A DNA stretch of 64,000 nt from Streptomyces spectabilis (GTDB lineage Bacteria > Actinomycetota > Actinomycetes > Streptomycetales > Streptomycetaceae), in the NCBI RefSeq assembly GCF_008704795.1, contig NZ_CP023690.1, forward strand, positions 2,924,501 through 2,988,500, given 5' to 3'. Below the pieces are notes generated by a model, which worked only from the letters and a program-made list of their open reading frames with translations, had not been told where the DNA came from and made no database searches. Shown piece after piece: positions 27,939 through 36,454 of this stretch (the first letter of the stretch is position 1; each line of letters starts with the position of its first letter). The translations under genes were made by a program, and so were the position numbers.

Positions 27939-28643
27939 ATGGCGAGGAAGGAAACCACCGCGGCGGACGCCGCGGCGAACCCGGGGCGACTCAAGCAGAT
28001 CGCTCTCACGTACAAGATGACCCGGCGGACCGACTCCAAGATCGGTCTCGTCATCGCAGCTGTGGGAATCGTCACCTTCGGTGTCTTCCTCGCGATCGGC
28101 CTCTGGATCGACCACCCCGTTTATCTCGGCATCCTGGGCTTCGTGCTCGCCTTCCTCGCGATGGCGATCGTCTTCGGACGCCGCGCCGAGCGGGCGGCCT
28201 TCGGGCAGATGGAAGGCCAGCCCGGCGCGGCGGCCGCGGTGCTCGACAAGATCGGTCGCGGCTGGACGACGACCCCCGCGGTCGCGATGAACCGCAGCCA
28301 GGACGTGGTGCACCGCACCGTCGGCAAGGCGGGCATCGTCCTCGTCGCCGAGGGCAACCCGAACCGCGTGAAGCCGCTGCTGGCCGCCGAGAAGAAGAAG
28401 ATGGCCCGCATCGTCGCGGACGTCCCCGTGCACGACGTCATCGTCGGCACCGGCGAGGGCCAGGTCGAGCTGAAGAAGCTGCGCACCACGCTCCTGAAGC
28501 TCCCCCGCGTCCTCCAGGGCCCCCAGGTGACGGCGACCAACGACCGCCTGAAGGCCATGGGCGACCTCATGAGCAACATGCCCCTGCCGAAGGGGCCGAT
28601 GCCGAAGAACGTGCGCATGCCGCGCGGTCCGAAGGCGCGGTAG
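27939..28643 (+). CDS. DUF4191 family membrane protein
   Basis: 234 aa. A short basic N-terminus (GRLKQIALTYKMTRRTDSKI) is followed by two adjacent transmembrane helices (IGLVIAAVGIVTFGVFLAIG; YLGILGFVLAFLAMAIVFG) and then a long cytoplasmic basic region with VLDKIGRGWTTTPAVAMNRSQDVVHR and GKAGIVLVAEGNPNRVKPLL. This is the actinobacterial DUF4191 family, always near lipA in the genomes I recall; function unknown. A 26-bp hairpin lies just past the stop. Confidence 0.88.
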   Translation: MARKETTAADAAANPGRLKQIALTYKMTRRTDSKIGLVIAAVGIVTFGVFLAIGLWIDHPVYLGILGFVLAFLAMAIVFGRRAERAAFGQMEGQPGAAAAVLDKIGRGWTTTPAVAMNRSQDVVHRTVGKAGIVLVAEGNPNRVKPLLAAEKKKMARIVADVPVHDVIVGTGEGQVELKKLRTTLLKLPRVLQGPQVTATNDRLKAMGDLMSNMPLPKGPMPKNVRMPRGPKAR

Positions 28644-28661
28644 CCAGCGCGTCGTACGCGT

Positions 28662-28716
28662 ATACGTCGATGGGGCGGCCGGAACCTCGAAGGTTCCGGC
28701 CGCCCCATCGACGTAT
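28662..28716. terminator. 26-bp perfect inverted repeat between convergent genes
   Basis: Positions 28662-28687 pair perfectly with 28691-28716 around a CGA loop, the longest perfect hairpin in the window. It lies between the DUF4191 gene and the convergent RDD gene and probably terminates both transcripts. No T tract on either side. Confidence 0.75.
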
Positions 28717-28720
28717 GTCC

Positions 28721-28775
28721 GAAGGCCTCTTATGCCTGAAGGCCTCTTCCGGTTATGCCTGAAGGCCTCTTCCGG
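28721..28775. repeat. Tandem 23-bp repeats
   Basis: Two exact, contiguous 23-bp copies (28730-28752 and 28753-28775; each starts TTATGCCTGAAGG) plus a partial copy (GAAGGCCTCT) at 28721-28730. They sit directly after the large hairpin and before the RDD gene stop. Confidence 0.9.
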
Positions 28776-28789
28776 GCGCCCCGGGGAAG

Positions 28790-29257
28790 CTAGCCGCGCA
28801 CCTGCACCGCGCGGGCCAGGCGGTCGTGGAGGCCGCGGCCGTCGCGGTCCCAGATGATGGCGGGGACACCGAGGCAGAGCAGCACGCTGCGCACCGCCAC
28901 GCGGCCGATGCCGAGACGGCCGCCGTCCTCGGCGATGACGCGCAGACCGAAGAGCCGCTTGCCCGGCGTGCAGCCGACCGTGCCGACGGTCAGGACGCTC
29001 ATCACGAAGAGCAGACCGAGCGCCCAGTTGCCCGCCGCCTGCGCGTTGTCCCGCGCGAACAGGCCGTACGCGATCACCATGACCAGGGCCCAGTCGACGG
29101 CGATCGCCCCGAGCCTGCGGCCCGGACGCGCGATGGAACCCGGGCCCTCCTCGGGCAGGCCGAGCCGCTCTCCCCGGTATCCGAAGTCGACGCCCGCGTC
29201 CTCCGCCGCCGCGCGGGGGCCGGAGAGCCACGATCCGATTGCTTGCCTGTTGTCCAC
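28790..29257 (-). CDS. RDD family membrane protein
   Basis: 155 aa from GTG 29257. The first ~55 residues are hydrophilic (GSWLSGPRAAAEDAGVDFGYRGERLGLPEEGPGSIA). The RDD core follows: GRRLGAIAVDWALVMVIAYGL (R..D signature in helix 1), a second helix WALGLLFVMSVLTVGTVG, TPGKRLFGLRVIAEDGGRLGIGRVAVRSVLL, and DRDGRGLHDRLARAVQVRG at the end. RDD proteins are small membrane proteins, some implicated in ion exchange; no specific role can be given. TACCGT-six bases-GTG at the start suggests a leaderless message. Confidence 0.88.
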   Translation of the reverse strand: MDNRQAIGSWLSGPRAAAEDAGVDFGYRGERLGLPEEGPGSIARPGRRLGAIAVDWALVMVIAYGLFARDNAQAAGNWALGLLFVMSVLTVGTVGCTPGKRLFGLRVIAEDGGRLGIGRVAVRSVLLCLGVPAIIWDRDGRGLHDRLARAVQVRG

Positions 29258-29345
29258 CCGTCCACGGTACTGCGCCCGATCGCGTACGGGCCTCGCCGGG
29301 GTCCTGCTGACAGGTGCCGGGAACGGGGGCGGCACCCCCGCCCGG

Positions 29346-29383
29346 TTAACTTCGGCGAAACAAACGGGTCACGCTTGAGAAAT
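29346..29383 (+). promoter_or_regulatory. GlnR operator upstream of glnA
   Basis: Four half-sites in strict register: TTAAC (29346-29350), six bases, GAAAC (29357-29361), six bases, GTCAC (29368-29372), six bases, GAAAT (29379-29383). This matches the GlnR consensus gTnAc-n6-GaAAc repeated with n6. GlnR would activate glnA in nitrogen limitation. It ends about 100 bases before the glnA start. Confidence 0.85.
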
Positions 29384-29481
29384 GCCCCCTCCCTATGGTC
29401 GGGTCCAGCGTGTGCCACCGCACTGGCCGCACGACCGAGCTGCAACCCCGCTCCTCCTTGGGCGGGAGTAGGAGGAGCTGG

Positions 29482-30891
29482 ATGTTCCAGAACGCCGACG
29501 ACGCCAAGAAGTTCCTCGCGGATGAGGACGTGAAGTTCGTAGACGTCCGCTTCTGCGACCTGCCGGGTGTGATGCAGCACTTCACGGTGCCGGCCGAGGC
29601 GTTCGACCCCACGGAGGAGCTGGCCTTCGACGGCTCGTCCATCCGCGGCTTCCAGGCCATCCACGAGTCCGACATGGCGCTGCGCGCGGACCTGTCGACG
29701 GCCCGCGTCGACCCCTTCCGCCGGGACAAGACCCTCAACGTCAACTTCTTCATCCACGACCCGATCACGGGCGAGCAGTACTCCCGCGACCCGCGCAACG
29801 TCGCCAAGAAGGCCGAGGCCTACCTCGCCTCCACCGGCATCGCGGACACCGCGTACTTCGGCCCCGAGGCCGAGTTCTACGTCTTCGACTCGGTCCGCTT
29901 CGAGACCTCCGCCAACCGCTCGATCTACGAGATCGACTCCGAGGCGGGCGCCTGGAACACCGGCGCGGTCGAGAACAACCGCGGCTACAAGGTCCGCTAC
30001 AAGGGCGGCTACTTCCCGGCCCCGCCGGTCGACCACTTCGCCGACCTGCGCGCCGAGATCTCCCTCGAGCTGGACAAGCAGGGCCTGAAGGTCGAGCGCC
30101 AGCACCACGAGGTGGGCACGGCGGGCCAGGCCGAGATCAACTACAAGTTCAACACGCTGCTCGCCGCGGCCGACGACCTGATGCTCTTCAAGTACATCGT
30201 GAAGAACGTCGCCTGGCGCAACGGCAAGACCGCGACCTTCATGCCGAAGCCGATCTTCGGCGACAACGGCTCGGGCATGCACGTCCACCAGTCCCTGTGG
30301 ACCGGCGGCGAGCCCCTCTTCTACGACGAGCAGGGCTACGCGGGCCTCTCGGACACCGCCCGCTACTACATCGGCGGCATCCTCAAGCACGCCCCCTCGC
30401 TCCTGGCCTTCACCAACCCGACGGTGAACTCCTACCACCGCCTGGTCCCCGGCTTCGAGGCCCCGGTCAACCTGGTCTACTCGCAGCGCAACCGCTCCGC
30501 CGCGATGCGCATCCCGATCACGGGCTCCAACCCGAAGGCCAAGCGCGTCGAGTTCCGCGCCCCGGACCCGTCCTCGAACCCCTACCTCGCCTTCTCGGCC
30601 CTGCTCCTCGCGGGCCTCGACGGCGTCAAGAACAAGATCGAGCCGGCCGAGCCGATCGACAAGGACCTCTACGAGCTGGCCCCCGAGGAGCACGCGGGCG
30701 TCCCCCAGGTCCCCACCTCCCTCCCCGCGGTCCTCGACGCCCTCGAGGCGGACAACGAGTACCTCCAGGCCGGCGGCGTCTTCACCTCCGACCTCATCGA
30801 GACCTGGATCGACTACAAGCGCACCAACGAAATCGCCCCGATCCAGCTGCGCCCGCACCCGCACGAGTTCGAGCTGTACTTCGACATCTAA
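29482..30891 (+). CDS. glnA: GlnA: glutamine synthetase type I (GSI-beta)
   Basis: 469 aa from ATG 29482 with GGAGGAG at 29471-29477. Makes glutamine from glutamate, ammonia and ATP as a dodecamer. Seen: [17 protein letters not shown] near 50-66, the glutamate/metal-site [11 protein letters not shown], the [10 protein letters not shown] block, the [19 protein letters not shown] site, NRSAAMRIP, and [15 protein letters not shown]. The residue at the adenylylation position is Tyr397 in DLYELAPEE, so the enzyme should be under GlnE control, as in GSI-beta types. Transcription should be GlnR-dependent (29346-29383). Confidence 0.98.
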   Translation: MFQNADDAKKFLADEDVKFVDVRFCDLPGVMQHFTVPAEAFDPTEELAFDGSSIRGFQAIHESDMALRADLSTARVDPFRRDKTLNVNFFIHDPITGEQYSRDPRNVAKKAEAYLASTGIADTAYFGPEAEFYVFDSVRFETSANRSIYEIDSEAGAWNTGAVENNRGYKVRYKGGYFPAPPVDHFADLRAEISLELDKQGLKVERQHHEVGTAGQAEINYKFNTLLAAADDLMLFKYIVKNVAWRNGKTATFMPKPIFGDNGSGMHVHQSLWTGGEPLFYDEQGYAGLSDTARYYIGGILKHAPSLLAFTNPTVNSYHRLVPGFEAPVNLVYSQRNRSAAMRIPITGSNPKAKRVEFRAPDPSSNPYLAFSALLLAGLDGVKNKIEPAEPIDKDLYELAPEEHAGVPQVPTSLPAVLDALEADNEYLQAGGVFTSDLIETWIDYKRTNEIAPIQLRPHPHEFELYFDI

Positions 30892-30916
30892 GCCGCGGGT
30901 CCCTGCTTGATTCGGT

Positions 30917-30947
30917 GAAGGCCGTCGCCTACTGGGTGGCGGCCTTC
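30917..30947 (+). terminator. Hairpin terminator after glnA
   Basis: GAAGGCCG (30917-30924) pairs with CGGCCTTC (30940-30947), extended by GCC/GGC inside with a two-base bulge. It lies between the convergent glnA and histidine-kinase stops. Confidence 0.5.
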
Positions 30948-30966
30948 GGCGTCGGTGGGACGTTGC

Positions 30967-32253
30967 TCAGGCCGGCGAGGGGAGCGTCAGGGTGGCGACT
31001 GCTCCGTGCGGGGTTGCGTTGGTCAGGGTGAGGGTGGCGGCGATCACGTGGGACTGGCCCAGGGCGATGGTCAGGCCGAGGCCGTGGCCGTGGCCGCGTT
31101 CGGGGGTGGCTGTGTGGAAGCGCTGGGGGCCGTGGCGGAGCAGGTCCTCGGGGAAGCCGGGGCCGTGGTCGCGTACGACGACCGTCGCGGCGTCGACGGT
31201 GACCTCCACCGGTGCCCCGCCGTGGCGGTGGGCGTTGAGGACCAGGTTGGTGACGATGCGGTCGAGCCGGCGCGGATCGGTCTCGGCCACGGGGCGCCCG
31301 ACGACGGTGACGGTGACGTGCTCCTCCAGGCCCACCCTGCGCACGGACTCCGCCACCAGCTCCCCGAGCGGTACCGGCTGGGTGTCGGCCCGCTCCGCGC
31401 CCGCGTCGAGGCGCGAGATCTCCAGGAGGTCGTCCACCAGGCCCCGCAGCACCCGCACCCGGTCGCGGACCAGCTCGGTGGCCTCGCTCTCGGGCAGCAG
31501 CGAGGCCGAGGTGACGAGGCCGGTCAGCGGGGTGCGCAGCTCGTGGGCGACGTCCGCGGTGAAGCGCTGTTCGCCGCGCAGCCGCTCCTGGAGCGCGTCC
31601 GCCATGTGGTCGACGGCCGAGGAGATCTCGCTGATCTCGTCGTGGCCGCGGCCTTCGGTGCGCGCGTCGAGGTCGCCGTGGCGGATGCGGCGGGCCGTCC
31701 CCGCGACGCGCCGCAGGCGTCGTAGGACCAGTTCGGCGGCGAGCAGCGTGAGGGGGACGACGACGGCCAGCATGGCGATGGCCGCGTACCGGATGTGGCG
31801 GTCGAGGGCTTCGAGGCTGAGCTGCTCGCCGAGCATGCTGACGCTGACGGCGATCACGGTTCCGTCGACCCGCGTGGCTGCCCACATGCTGGGCCCTTGG
31901 AGCGGCTTGCTGGTGTCGCGCCAGGTCACGGTGGAGGAGGTGGCGGAGGCCAGCCGGTCTCGCAAGGGGGTGGGTACCTCGTCGCCGACGACGTAGTTCG
32001 AGCGTTCCCCGGGGTCGCGGCGCGTGGGCTGCTCGCCGCGGAACTCCGCCTTGGCCAGGTCGAGTTCGCGCAGCGCCGCGGCACGACCGATGCCAAGACC
32101 GCGCTCCTCGGTGCGCTGGTGCACGAGCACGCCGATGCCGACGGCCATCGCGCAGGCAGCGGCGGCGACACCGGCGGCGATCTTCCAGCGCAGCGAGCGG
32201 GGGTCGACGAAGCGCAGCAGCGAGCGACGGTCTCGGACCGTGTCACGTGCCAC
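30967..32253 (-). CDS. Sensor histidine kinase (HAMP-HisKA-HATPase), CseC-like
   Basis: 428 aa from GTG 32253, one base after the response-regulator stop, so the pair is one operon. Helix 1 (IAAGVAAAACAMAVGIGVLVH, ~22-42) and helix 2 (YAAIAMLAVVVPLTLLAAELVL, ~163-184) flank an extracytoplasmic domain of about 120 residues. Then a HAMP-like linker, the H-box FTADVAHELRTPLTGL (phospho-His), N-box RIVTNLVLNAHRHG, and ATP-lid motifs VRDHGPGFPEDLL and GHGLGLTIAL. It probably senses an envelope signal, by analogy with CseC. Confidence 0.92.
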   Translation of the reverse strand: MARDTVRDRRSLLRFVDPRSLRWKIAAGVAAAACAMAVGIGVLVHQRTEERGLGIGRAAALRELDLAKAEFRGEQPTRRDPGERSNYVVGDEVPTPLRDRLASATSSTVTWRDTSKPLQGPSMWAATRVDGTVIAVSVSMLGEQLSLEALDRHIRYAAIAMLAVVVPLTLLAAELVLRRLRRVAGTARRIRHGDLDARTEGRGHDEISEISSAVDHMADALQERLRGEQRFTADVAHELRTPLTGLVTSASLLPESEATELVRDRVRVLRGLVDDLLEISRLDAGAERADTQPVPLGELVAESVRRVGLEEHVTVTVVGRPVAETDPRRLDRIVTNLVLNAHRHGGAPVEVTVDAATVVVRDHGPGFPEDLLRHGPQRFHTATPERGHGHGLGLTIALGQSHVIAATLTLTNATPHGAVATLTLPSPA

Positions 32254-32254
32254 G

Positions 32255-32965
32255 TCAGCGCCGGAACTTGTAGCCGAAGCCGCGCGCTGTCTCGATGTGA
32301 TCGGCGCCGATCTTCTTGCGCAGCCGCTGCACCGCCAGGTCGACGACCCGGCTGTCGCCCTCCCAGCCGTAGTCCCACACGGTGCGCAGCAGCCGCTGCC
32401 GTTCCAGGACGATCCCGGGCGCGGCCACGAATTCGAGGAGGAGGCGCAGCTCGGTGGGGGTGAGCGCGACGGGGTGTCCGTCGGTGCGCACCTCCAGGCC
32501 GCGGGTGTCGACGGTGAGGTTCCGGAAAGTGAGCACCGCGTCGTCGTCGGCCGTCCCGGGCGTGGTCGCGGAGAAGGTGGCCCGCCGCAGCAGCGTGCGG
32601 ATGCGCGCCACCAGGACCGTGGTGTCGACCGGCTTGATGACGTAGTCATCCGCACCGGCCTCAAGGCCCGCCACGACGTCCAGGGCGTCGCCCCTGGCGG
32701 ACATCATCAGGATCGGGGCCTGGCTCGTCTCACGGATCCTGCGGCACAGCCCGATCCCGTCGAGGAACGGCAGCATGATGTCGAGGAGCAGCAGGTCGTG
32801 CTGCCCGTCGCGGAACATCTCCAGGCCCGTCAGCCCGTCCGGCGCCGCGGACACCTCATAGCCGTAGCGCTCCAGGGCCATGCCGACGGACCTGCGGATC
32901 GCGTCGTCGTCCTCGACCAGCAGGACGCGGACACTGGCGGAGCCGCCGCCACGGTTCTGTCCCAT
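32255..32965 (-). CDS. OmpR-family response regulator, CseB-like
   Basis: 236 aa. Receiver: VRVLLVEDDDAIRRSVG with the acidic pocket, phospho-acceptor Asp in LLLLDIMLPFLDG (~60), and the Lys in DDYVIKPVDT. The C-terminal winged helix includes VALTPTELRLLLEFVA, LLRTVWDYGWEGDSRVVDLA and ARGFGYKFRR. From memory it resembles CseB, regulator of the cell-envelope sigma factor SigE, but sigE and cseA are not here, so it is a paralogue. TAGGGT-six bases-ATG suggests a leaderless message, with heptamer repeats just upstream. Confidence 0.92.
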   Translation of the reverse strand: MGQNRGGGSASVRVLLVEDDDAIRRSVGMALERYGYEVSAAPDGLTGLEMFRDGQHDLLLLDIMLPFLDGIGLCRRIRETSQAPILMMSARGDALDVVAGLEAGADDYVIKPVDTTVLVARIRTLLRRATFSATTPGTADDDAVLTFRNLTVDTRGLEVRTDGHPVALTPTELRLLLEFVAAPGIVLERQRLLRTVWDYGWEGDSRVVDLAVQRLRKKIGADHIETARGFGYKFRR

Positions 32966-32971
32966 CAGCTC

Positions 32972-33010
32972 ACCCTAGATCCTGTTCGCGATGTTCGATG
33001 TTCGATGTTC
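32972..33010 (-). promoter_or_regulatory. Two-component operon promoter with three heptamer repeats
   Basis: On the minus strand TAGGGT (32972-32977) is six bases before the ATG. Upstream, three perfect tandem copies of GAACATC (32990-33010) cover the region where the -35 would lie. Direct repeats here suit binding by an OmpR-family regulator, possibly its own product. Confidence 0.5.
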
Positions 33011-33081
33011 GATGGCGATCGGCTGGTCGTACGCGGGTGCGGCGCCAACGCGTCCTCCGCCCGTCATAGCCGTCACGGCCG

Positions 33082-34074
33082 TCACAGGCGGAAGGCGGCC
33101 GCGACGGGCAGGTGGTCGCTTCCGGTGCGCGGCAGGGTCCGGGCCGAGACCGGCGTGACGCCGCGCGAGAGGATCTGGTCGAGCCGGACCACCGGGAACG
33201 AGGCGGGCCAGCTGAACCCGAAGCCCTGCCCCGCCTCCTCCTGCGCCGACCGCAGCCGCGAGGTCAGCGGGCGCAGCGCGCGGTCGTCGACGGTGCCGTT
33301 GAGGTCTCCCGCCACGACGACCCGGGGCAGCTTCTCCTCGCGTACGAAACCGGCGAGCCGCGCGGCCGCCTCGTTGCGCTTCTCGGTGGCGAATCCGCTG
33401 CTCGGGTGCACGCGGATGGACGCGAGGTGGGCGACGTACACGGCGAGCGGCCCCTTGGGGGTGTCGACGGTGGCCCGCAGGGCGCGGGTCCACGGCATGA
33501 TGGCGAGGGGCTCCACGTCCCGGATCGGACGCTTGCTCCACAGGCCGACGGACTCCCGTACCGCGTGGTGCGGATAAGTGGCGGCCAATGTCCGCTCGTA
33601 CACCGGGGCGGTGCGCGCGGTCAGCTCCTGCAGGGCGATGACGTCGGCGCCCGAGGCGGCGAGGTCGCGGGCGGTGCGCCCCGGGTCGGGGTTGCCGTCG
33701 TGGACGTTGTGGCTGACCACGGACAGGTCCCCGCCCGGGGAGCTCTTGTCGAGGAGCGTGCCGGCGAACAGCGAGCACCAGACGACGGCCGTGAGCGCGA
33801 CGGCGGCGCAGGCGACGGCGGACCGTCGCAGCAGGGCCGCCCCCAACAGGACGGGCACGCTGGCCCCGAGCCAGGGCAGGAAGGTCTCAAGGAGGCTGCC
33901 GGAGTTCCCGAGGGCGTTGGGCACGAGCGAGTGGCCGAGCATGAGCAGCGCGACGAGTACGGCGAGCGTGGCGACGAGCCACCCGGACCGGTGGGAACGA
34001 CCGCCTCCGGCCTGGGATCCGGTGCGCTCGGGCGACTCGGCCCGGCCGTCGGCGCGTTCGGGCGACAGGGTCAT
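33082..34074 (-). CDS. Membrane-anchored endonuclease/exonuclease/phosphatase-family protein
   Basis: 330 aa; ATG overlaps the upstream stop (ATGA). After a hydrophilic start come three hydrophobic segments (WLVATLAVLVALLMLGHSLV, LLETFLPWLGASVPVLLGAALL, VACAAVALTAVVWCSLFAG). The outer domain has the EEP-fold motifs: LSVVSHNVHDGNPDP, DVIALQELTA with the metal-binding Glu, VYVAHLASIRVHP, VVVAGDLNGTVDDRALRP (D-x-N), and TGSDHLPVAAAFRL with the final Asp-His. Such proteins cleave phosphodiesters in nucleic acid or lipid headgroups. Coupling to a cell-wall carboxypeptidase suggests an envelope role. Confidence 0.88.
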   Translation of the reverse strand: MTLSPERADGRAESPERTGSQAGGGRSHRSGWLVATLAVLVALLMLGHSLVPNALGNSGSLLETFLPWLGASVPVLLGAALLRRSAVACAAVALTAVVWCSLFAGTLLDKSSPGGDLSVVSHNVHDGNPDPGRTARDLAASGADVIALQELTARTAPVYERTLAATYPHHAVRESVGLWSKRPIRDVEPLAIMPWTRALRATVDTPKGPLAVYVAHLASIRVHPSSGFATEKRNEAAARLAGFVREEKLPRVVVAGDLNGTVDDRALRPLTSRLRSAQEEAGQGFGFSWPASFPVVRLDQILSRGVTPVSARTLPRTGSDHLPVAAAFRL

Positions 34075-35039
34075 GTCCGCACCGGCTCGCCGGCACGCAG
34101 CGCGGCGGGCAGGCCCGTCCGCACGGCCTCGATCAGCGCACCGCTCTTCTCCAGGGCGGCGTCCAGGCCCTCCGTGGGAGTGGTGCGGGCGCGCTGCCCG
34201 AGGACGACGCCGAGCACGAGGTGTCGCTTCGCACCGGACGTCACCTCCGCGGCCCACATGAGGTTGCCGCCCGCGGGCGTGCTCGAACCGGTCTTGAGCC
34301 CGATCACCCCGGGCTCGTCGAGGAGCCGGTTGGTGTTGGTGACGGTGCCGGGAACGCCCGGCACCGTCGTGCTGCGCAGCGCCACCACGGCCCGCAGCAC
34401 GGGCTCCTTCATCGCCTGCCGGGCGAGCTTGAGCTGGTCGTCGGCGGTGCTCCTGGTGCTGGCCTCGAATCCGCTGGCGCCGGTGTACGTCGTACGGTCC
34501 ATGCCGAGCCGCGCGGCGGCGCGGTTCATCTTCACGACGAACGCCTTCTCGCTCCCGGCGTCCCAGCGGGCGAGCAGCCTGGCGACGTTGTTGCCGGAGG
34601 GCAGCAGCAACAGTTCCAGGAGCTGGCGCTGGGTGGGCCGCCGCCCTTCGCGGAGCGGGGCCGTCGACTCGCTGAGCGAGTGGGACTCCTCGGCGGCGGC
34701 CGCGTCGACCCTGATCCTCGGCCCTTGCTGCCCGCCCGCGAGGGGGTGCTCCTTGAGGATCACGTACGCGGTCATGACCTTGGCGACGCTCGCGATCGGC
34801 ACCGGCTGGCGCCCGCCCTCGCGGCCGAGGCTGCCGAGGCCCTCCACCGCGATGCTCGTCTGCCCTTCCCCGGGCCACGGCAGGTCGAGCCGCCCGGCGA
34901 CCGCGGCGGCCTCGCCCGGCCGCGGGGCCTCGCCGCCCTCGCCCCGGGCGAACCCGAACCACCCTCCGACACCGACGACGGCCAGCAGCGCGGTGCCTCC
35001 GCACACAGCCCCGACGCCCCGCACCCGACGACCCCTCAC
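34071..35039 (-). CDS. D-alanyl-D-alanine carboxypeptidase (peptidase S11 family)
   Basis: 322 aa from GTG 35039; GGAGAGG lies eight bases upstream, whereas a GTG at 35048 would leave no RBS spacing. A basic start and a hydrophobic segment (GAVCGGTALLAVVGVGGWFGF) form a signal/anchor. The three penicillin-binding motifs are complete: SVAK (in PIASVAKVMTAYV), SGN (in LLPSGNNVARLL) and KTG (in VIGLKTGSSTPAGG). It should trim the terminal D-Ala of peptidoglycan stem peptides outside the cell. The stop overlaps the next gene's start by four bases. Confidence 0.9.
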   Translation of the reverse strand: MRGRRVRGVGAVCGGTALLAVVGVGGWFGFARGEGGEAPRPGEAAAVAGRLDLPWPGEGQTSIAVEGLGSLGREGGRQPVPIASVAKVMTAYVILKEHPLAGGQQGPRIRVDAAAAEESHSLSESTAPLREGRRPTQRQLLELLLLPSGNNVARLLARWDAGSEKAFVVKMNRAAARLGMDRTTYTGASGFEASTRSTADDQLKLARQAMKEPVLRAVVALRSTTVPGVPGTVTNTNRLLDEPGVIGLKTGSSTPAGGNLMWAAEVTSGAKRHLVLGVVLGQRARTTPTEGLDAALEKSGALIEAVRTGLPAALRAGEPVRT

Positions 35040-35242
35040 CGCAAGCACCTCTCCACGACCGGCACGTGCGGTGATCCCCGCACGTCACCAAGGTTTGGCG
35101 GAGACCGCATCCAACCGGTCAGGGTCGTGCGTCCAGTGGCCCGCGAATGTGTGTCATCCAGGTATCAGCCGCCCGCCGTCGGCGGGGCCTCCCGGATCGG
35201 CCGCTCCCATTGCTTTGCCCCTATTTGTGCTAGTCAGTACCC

Positions 35243-36454
35243 ATGTCGCATCCCGGGACGCTGATCCTGATCATGGCCATGGCGGTGCTTGCGCCGCTGC
35301 TCGCGTATGCGGTCGGGCGTCGGCTGACCGTTCCCGTGGCCGTGTTCGAGATCGTCCTGGGGGTCGTGATCGGTCCGGACGTGCTGGGCTGGGCACGGCC
35401 CGACACCGTCATCGACACGCTGTCCAGCCTGGGGCTCTCGATGTTGATCTTCCTGGCCGGGTACGAGATCGAGTTCGCCGCCGTGCGCGGGGACACGCTG
35501 CGGCGCGCGGTCGGGGCCTGGGCCGTGGCCCTCGCGGTGGCCCTCGCGATCGCGTTCGCCCTGACCGGTGCGCAGGCCACCAAGAGCTTCGTCATCGGCA
35601 CCGCCCTGACCAGCACCGCGCTCGGCGCCGTCCTGCCGCTGCTGCGCGACGCGGACCTGCTGCGCGGCCGGTTCGGCACCGTGGTGATGGCGTTCGGGGC
35701 GGTCGGCGAGTTCGGGCCGGTCATCGCGATCTCGCTGCTGCTCAGCGGCCGGGCCCCCGGCGTCGCGACCGCGCTGCTCGTCGCGTTCGCCGCCGTCACG
35801 GCCGTCGCCGTCTTCTGGGCGCTGCGCCCGCGCCCCCCGTGGTTCGCGGGCGTCGTCGCCAAGACCCTGCACTCCAGCGGCCAGTTCGCCGTGCGGTACG
35901 TGATGCTGCTGCTCGCCTCGATGCTCGGTCTGTCCGCCGCGTTCGGCCTCGACACCCTCCTCGGCGCGTTCGCCGCCGGGCTGCTCACCCGGCTCGTTCT
36001 GCGGGGCGCCGGCCCCGAGGCGGGCGCCGAGGTCCTCGGCCGGATCGAGGCCATGGGCTTCGGCTTCCTGGTCCCCGTCTTCTTCATCGTCACCGGCATC
36101 GGCTTCGACCTCTCGGCCCTGCTCGACGGCGGCCGCCCGCTCGCCCTCCTGCCGGTCTTCCTCCTGCTGTTCCTGCTGGTGCGCGGGGGACCCACGTGGC
36201 TGCTCGCCCCGCGCGACCTGTCCCGGCGCGAACGCACCGCGCTCACCCTGTACTCCTCCACCTGTCTGCCGCTCGTCGTCGCCATCACCACCATCGGCAC
36301 CGACGACGGCGTCCTGGCCTCCGGCGAGGCCGCCGCCCTGGTCGGCGCGGCCATGCTCTCCGTCCTCGCCTTCCCGCTGCTCGCGCTCAAGGCGCTCGGC
36401 GGGCGCCGGGCCGGTCCTTCCTCCCCCGCGGCCGGGGCGTCCGAGACGTGGTGA
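35243..36454 (+). CDS. Cation:proton antiporter (CPA2/KefB-like membrane domain)
   Basis: 403 aa with about 11-12 hydrophobic segments: for example LILIMAMAVLAPLLAYAVG, PVAVFEIVLGVVIGPDVLG (the conserved E-x-x-x-G-x-x-x-GP helix), LGLSMLIFLAGYEIEF, FVIGTALTSTALGAVLPLL, FGAVGEFGPVIAISLLL, LDTLLGAFAAGLLTR and FLVPVFFIVTGIGFDL. This is the Na+/H+ exchanger fold without the TrkA-N nucleotide domain. It should exchange Na+ or K+ for H+. TAGTCA six bases before the ATG could be a -10. Its last 68 bases overlap the convergent MFS gene. Confidence 0.9.
   Translation: MSHPGTLILIMAMAVLAPLLAYAVGRRLTVPVAVFEIVLGVVIGPDVLGWARPDTVIDTLSSLGLSMLIFLAGYEIEFAAVRGDTLRRAVGAWAVALAVALAIAFALTGAQATKSFVIGTALTSTALGAVLPLLRDADLLRGRFGTVVMAFGAVGEFGPVIAISLLLSGRAPGVATALLVAFAAVTAVAVFWALRPRPPWFAGVVAKTLHSSGQFAVRYVMLLLASMLGLSAAFGLDTLLGAFAAGLLTRLVLRGAGPEAGAEVLGRIEAMGFGFLVPVFFIVTGIGFDLSALLDGGRPLALLPVFLLLFLLVRGGPTWLLAPRDLSRRERTALTLYSSTCLPLVVAITTIGTDDGVLASGEAAALVGAAMLSVLAFPLLALKALGGRRAGPSSPAAGASETW

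Noticed and set aside
30967..32965. The cseBC system itself
   Set aside because: The regulator looks CseB-like, but sigE and cseA are not adjacent, so it is treated as a paralogue.
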